DNA from: Bacteroidales bacterium
GTDB lineage: Bacteria > Bacteroidota > Bacteroidia > Bacteroidales > JAAUTT01
Direction of reading: 5' to 3'
DNA: 9,203 nt
NCBI GenBank assembly: GCA_012031335.1
Contig: JAAUTT010000121.1
Span: 1-9,203 of the forward strand
Below the pieces are notes generated by a model. The model had not been told where the DNA came from. It saw only the letters and a list, made by a program, of their open reading frames with translations, and did no database searches. Position numbers and translations under genes: made by a program. Shown piece after piece: positions 8,777 through 9,203 of the stretch. Positions within the stretch are counted from its first letter, which is position 1. Each line of letters opens with the position of its first letter.

Positions 8777-9203
8777 TTTATATATTTAATTATGTTTCAC
8801 AATTTATACTCATTCATTTAACAAAATCTTTTTTAAAAAGTTTCCTTGAAAATGAATATTTTAAAGTTTGAAAATTTTTCGCAGAGCTCACCTAAATTTG
8901 AGAGTAGGTAAAATGTCTGGTACAATAAGAAGTTAGTTGGCTGTTGGCCTACTCTTTTCTAAATAAAACATTAGAACCAGCATTGATAATAGTAAAAGAG
9001 AGTATTAAAGCTTATGAAAGGTATTCAGTGAATTAGCATTATCAGACCAATATTTTTTTCATTTAATTCCAATTAAGATTAATGATTTTGATTGCTTTAA
9101 TCAAATGATCCTGATTATGAATTCTGAAAACATGATTGTCTTTCAAATCCCCTTAACTTTATGGCTATAATTGGATAAGCATTAATAAGACATTTTCTTG
9201 ATG
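8777..9203. other. A/T-rich non-coding flank upstream of the operon
   Basis: This 427-nt stretch should hold the operon promoter on the minus strand, but I find no convincing match to the Bacteroidota TTTG / TAnnTTTG pattern. The closest is a minus-strand TTTTG (8822-8826) with TAAATTG (8800-8806), whose spacing is too short. Short frames on both strands carry frequent stops and show no recognisable protein motif. The right part (9083-9137) contains several TGATT words in A/T-rich sequence. A gene beginning beyond 9203 cannot be judged. Confidence 0.6.
8901..8955. repeat. Short inverted repeat, 8-bp arms
   Basis: AGAGTAGG at 8901-8908 is the exact reverse complement of CCTACTCT at 8948-8955, with a 39-nt spacer. 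The arms do not extend outward. The wide spacer makes a terminator unlikely. It could be an operator-like site upstream of the operon or simply chance in A/T-rich DNA. Confidence 0.3.

Noticed and set aside
8895..8912. GAGAGTAGGT resembling the 3' part of a 5S rRNA
   Set aside because: Only about ten bases match and the surrounding sequence does not pair as 5S RNA.
1..9203. CRISPR arrays, tRNA genes, insertion-sequence ends or defence genes
   Set aside because: No regular repeats, cloverleaf, transposase motif or terminal inverted repeats were seen.

Overview
The window is an A/T-rich stretch, most likely from an environmental member of the Bacteroidota. The grounds are a GHMP kinase carrying the GYDIA motif (a family I know mainly from Bacteroidota), gene starts without clear Shine-Dalgarno sequences, and the overall protein character. 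The assignment is inference; there is no rRNA or other marker gene here.

Layout: all recognisable genes lie on the minus strand and read right to left. From 8776 down to the left edge the order is: methylcrotonyl-CoA carboxylase carboxyltransferase (beta) subunit, methylglutaconyl-CoA hydratase, methylcrotonyl-CoA carboxylase biotin (alpha) subunit, an acyl-CoA dehydrogenase, type 2 isopentenyl-diphosphate isomerase, class II HMG-CoA reductase, and a GYDIA-type GHMP kinase that runs off the window. The gaps are 19, 55, 40, 9, -1 and 4 nt, so the seven genes look like one operon. The right 427 nt (8777-9203) are A/T-rich and hold no gene I can support.

How the genes fit together: the first four are leucine-catabolism (liu) enzymes, taking a branched acyl-CoA through 3-methylcrotonyl-CoA and 3-methylglutaconyl-CoA to HMG-CoA. 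The next gene cluster belongs to the mevalonate pathway, which begins from HMG-CoA with HMG-CoA reductase. HMG-CoA is therefore the shared metabolite. Neither HMG-CoA lyase nor HMG-CoA synthase is in the window, so the operon as seen could feed leucine carbon directly into isoprenoids. This is the most interesting reading of the region.

Quality caveat: six of the seven genes are interrupted by frame breaks, about 14 in all. Nearly all are repaired by adding one base to a short A or T run, and the protein reads on conserved in the next frame. This looks like sequencing or consensus error (lost bases in homopolymers) rather than gene decay. Gene coordinates below span the repaired genes, and residue numbers refer to the repaired proteins.
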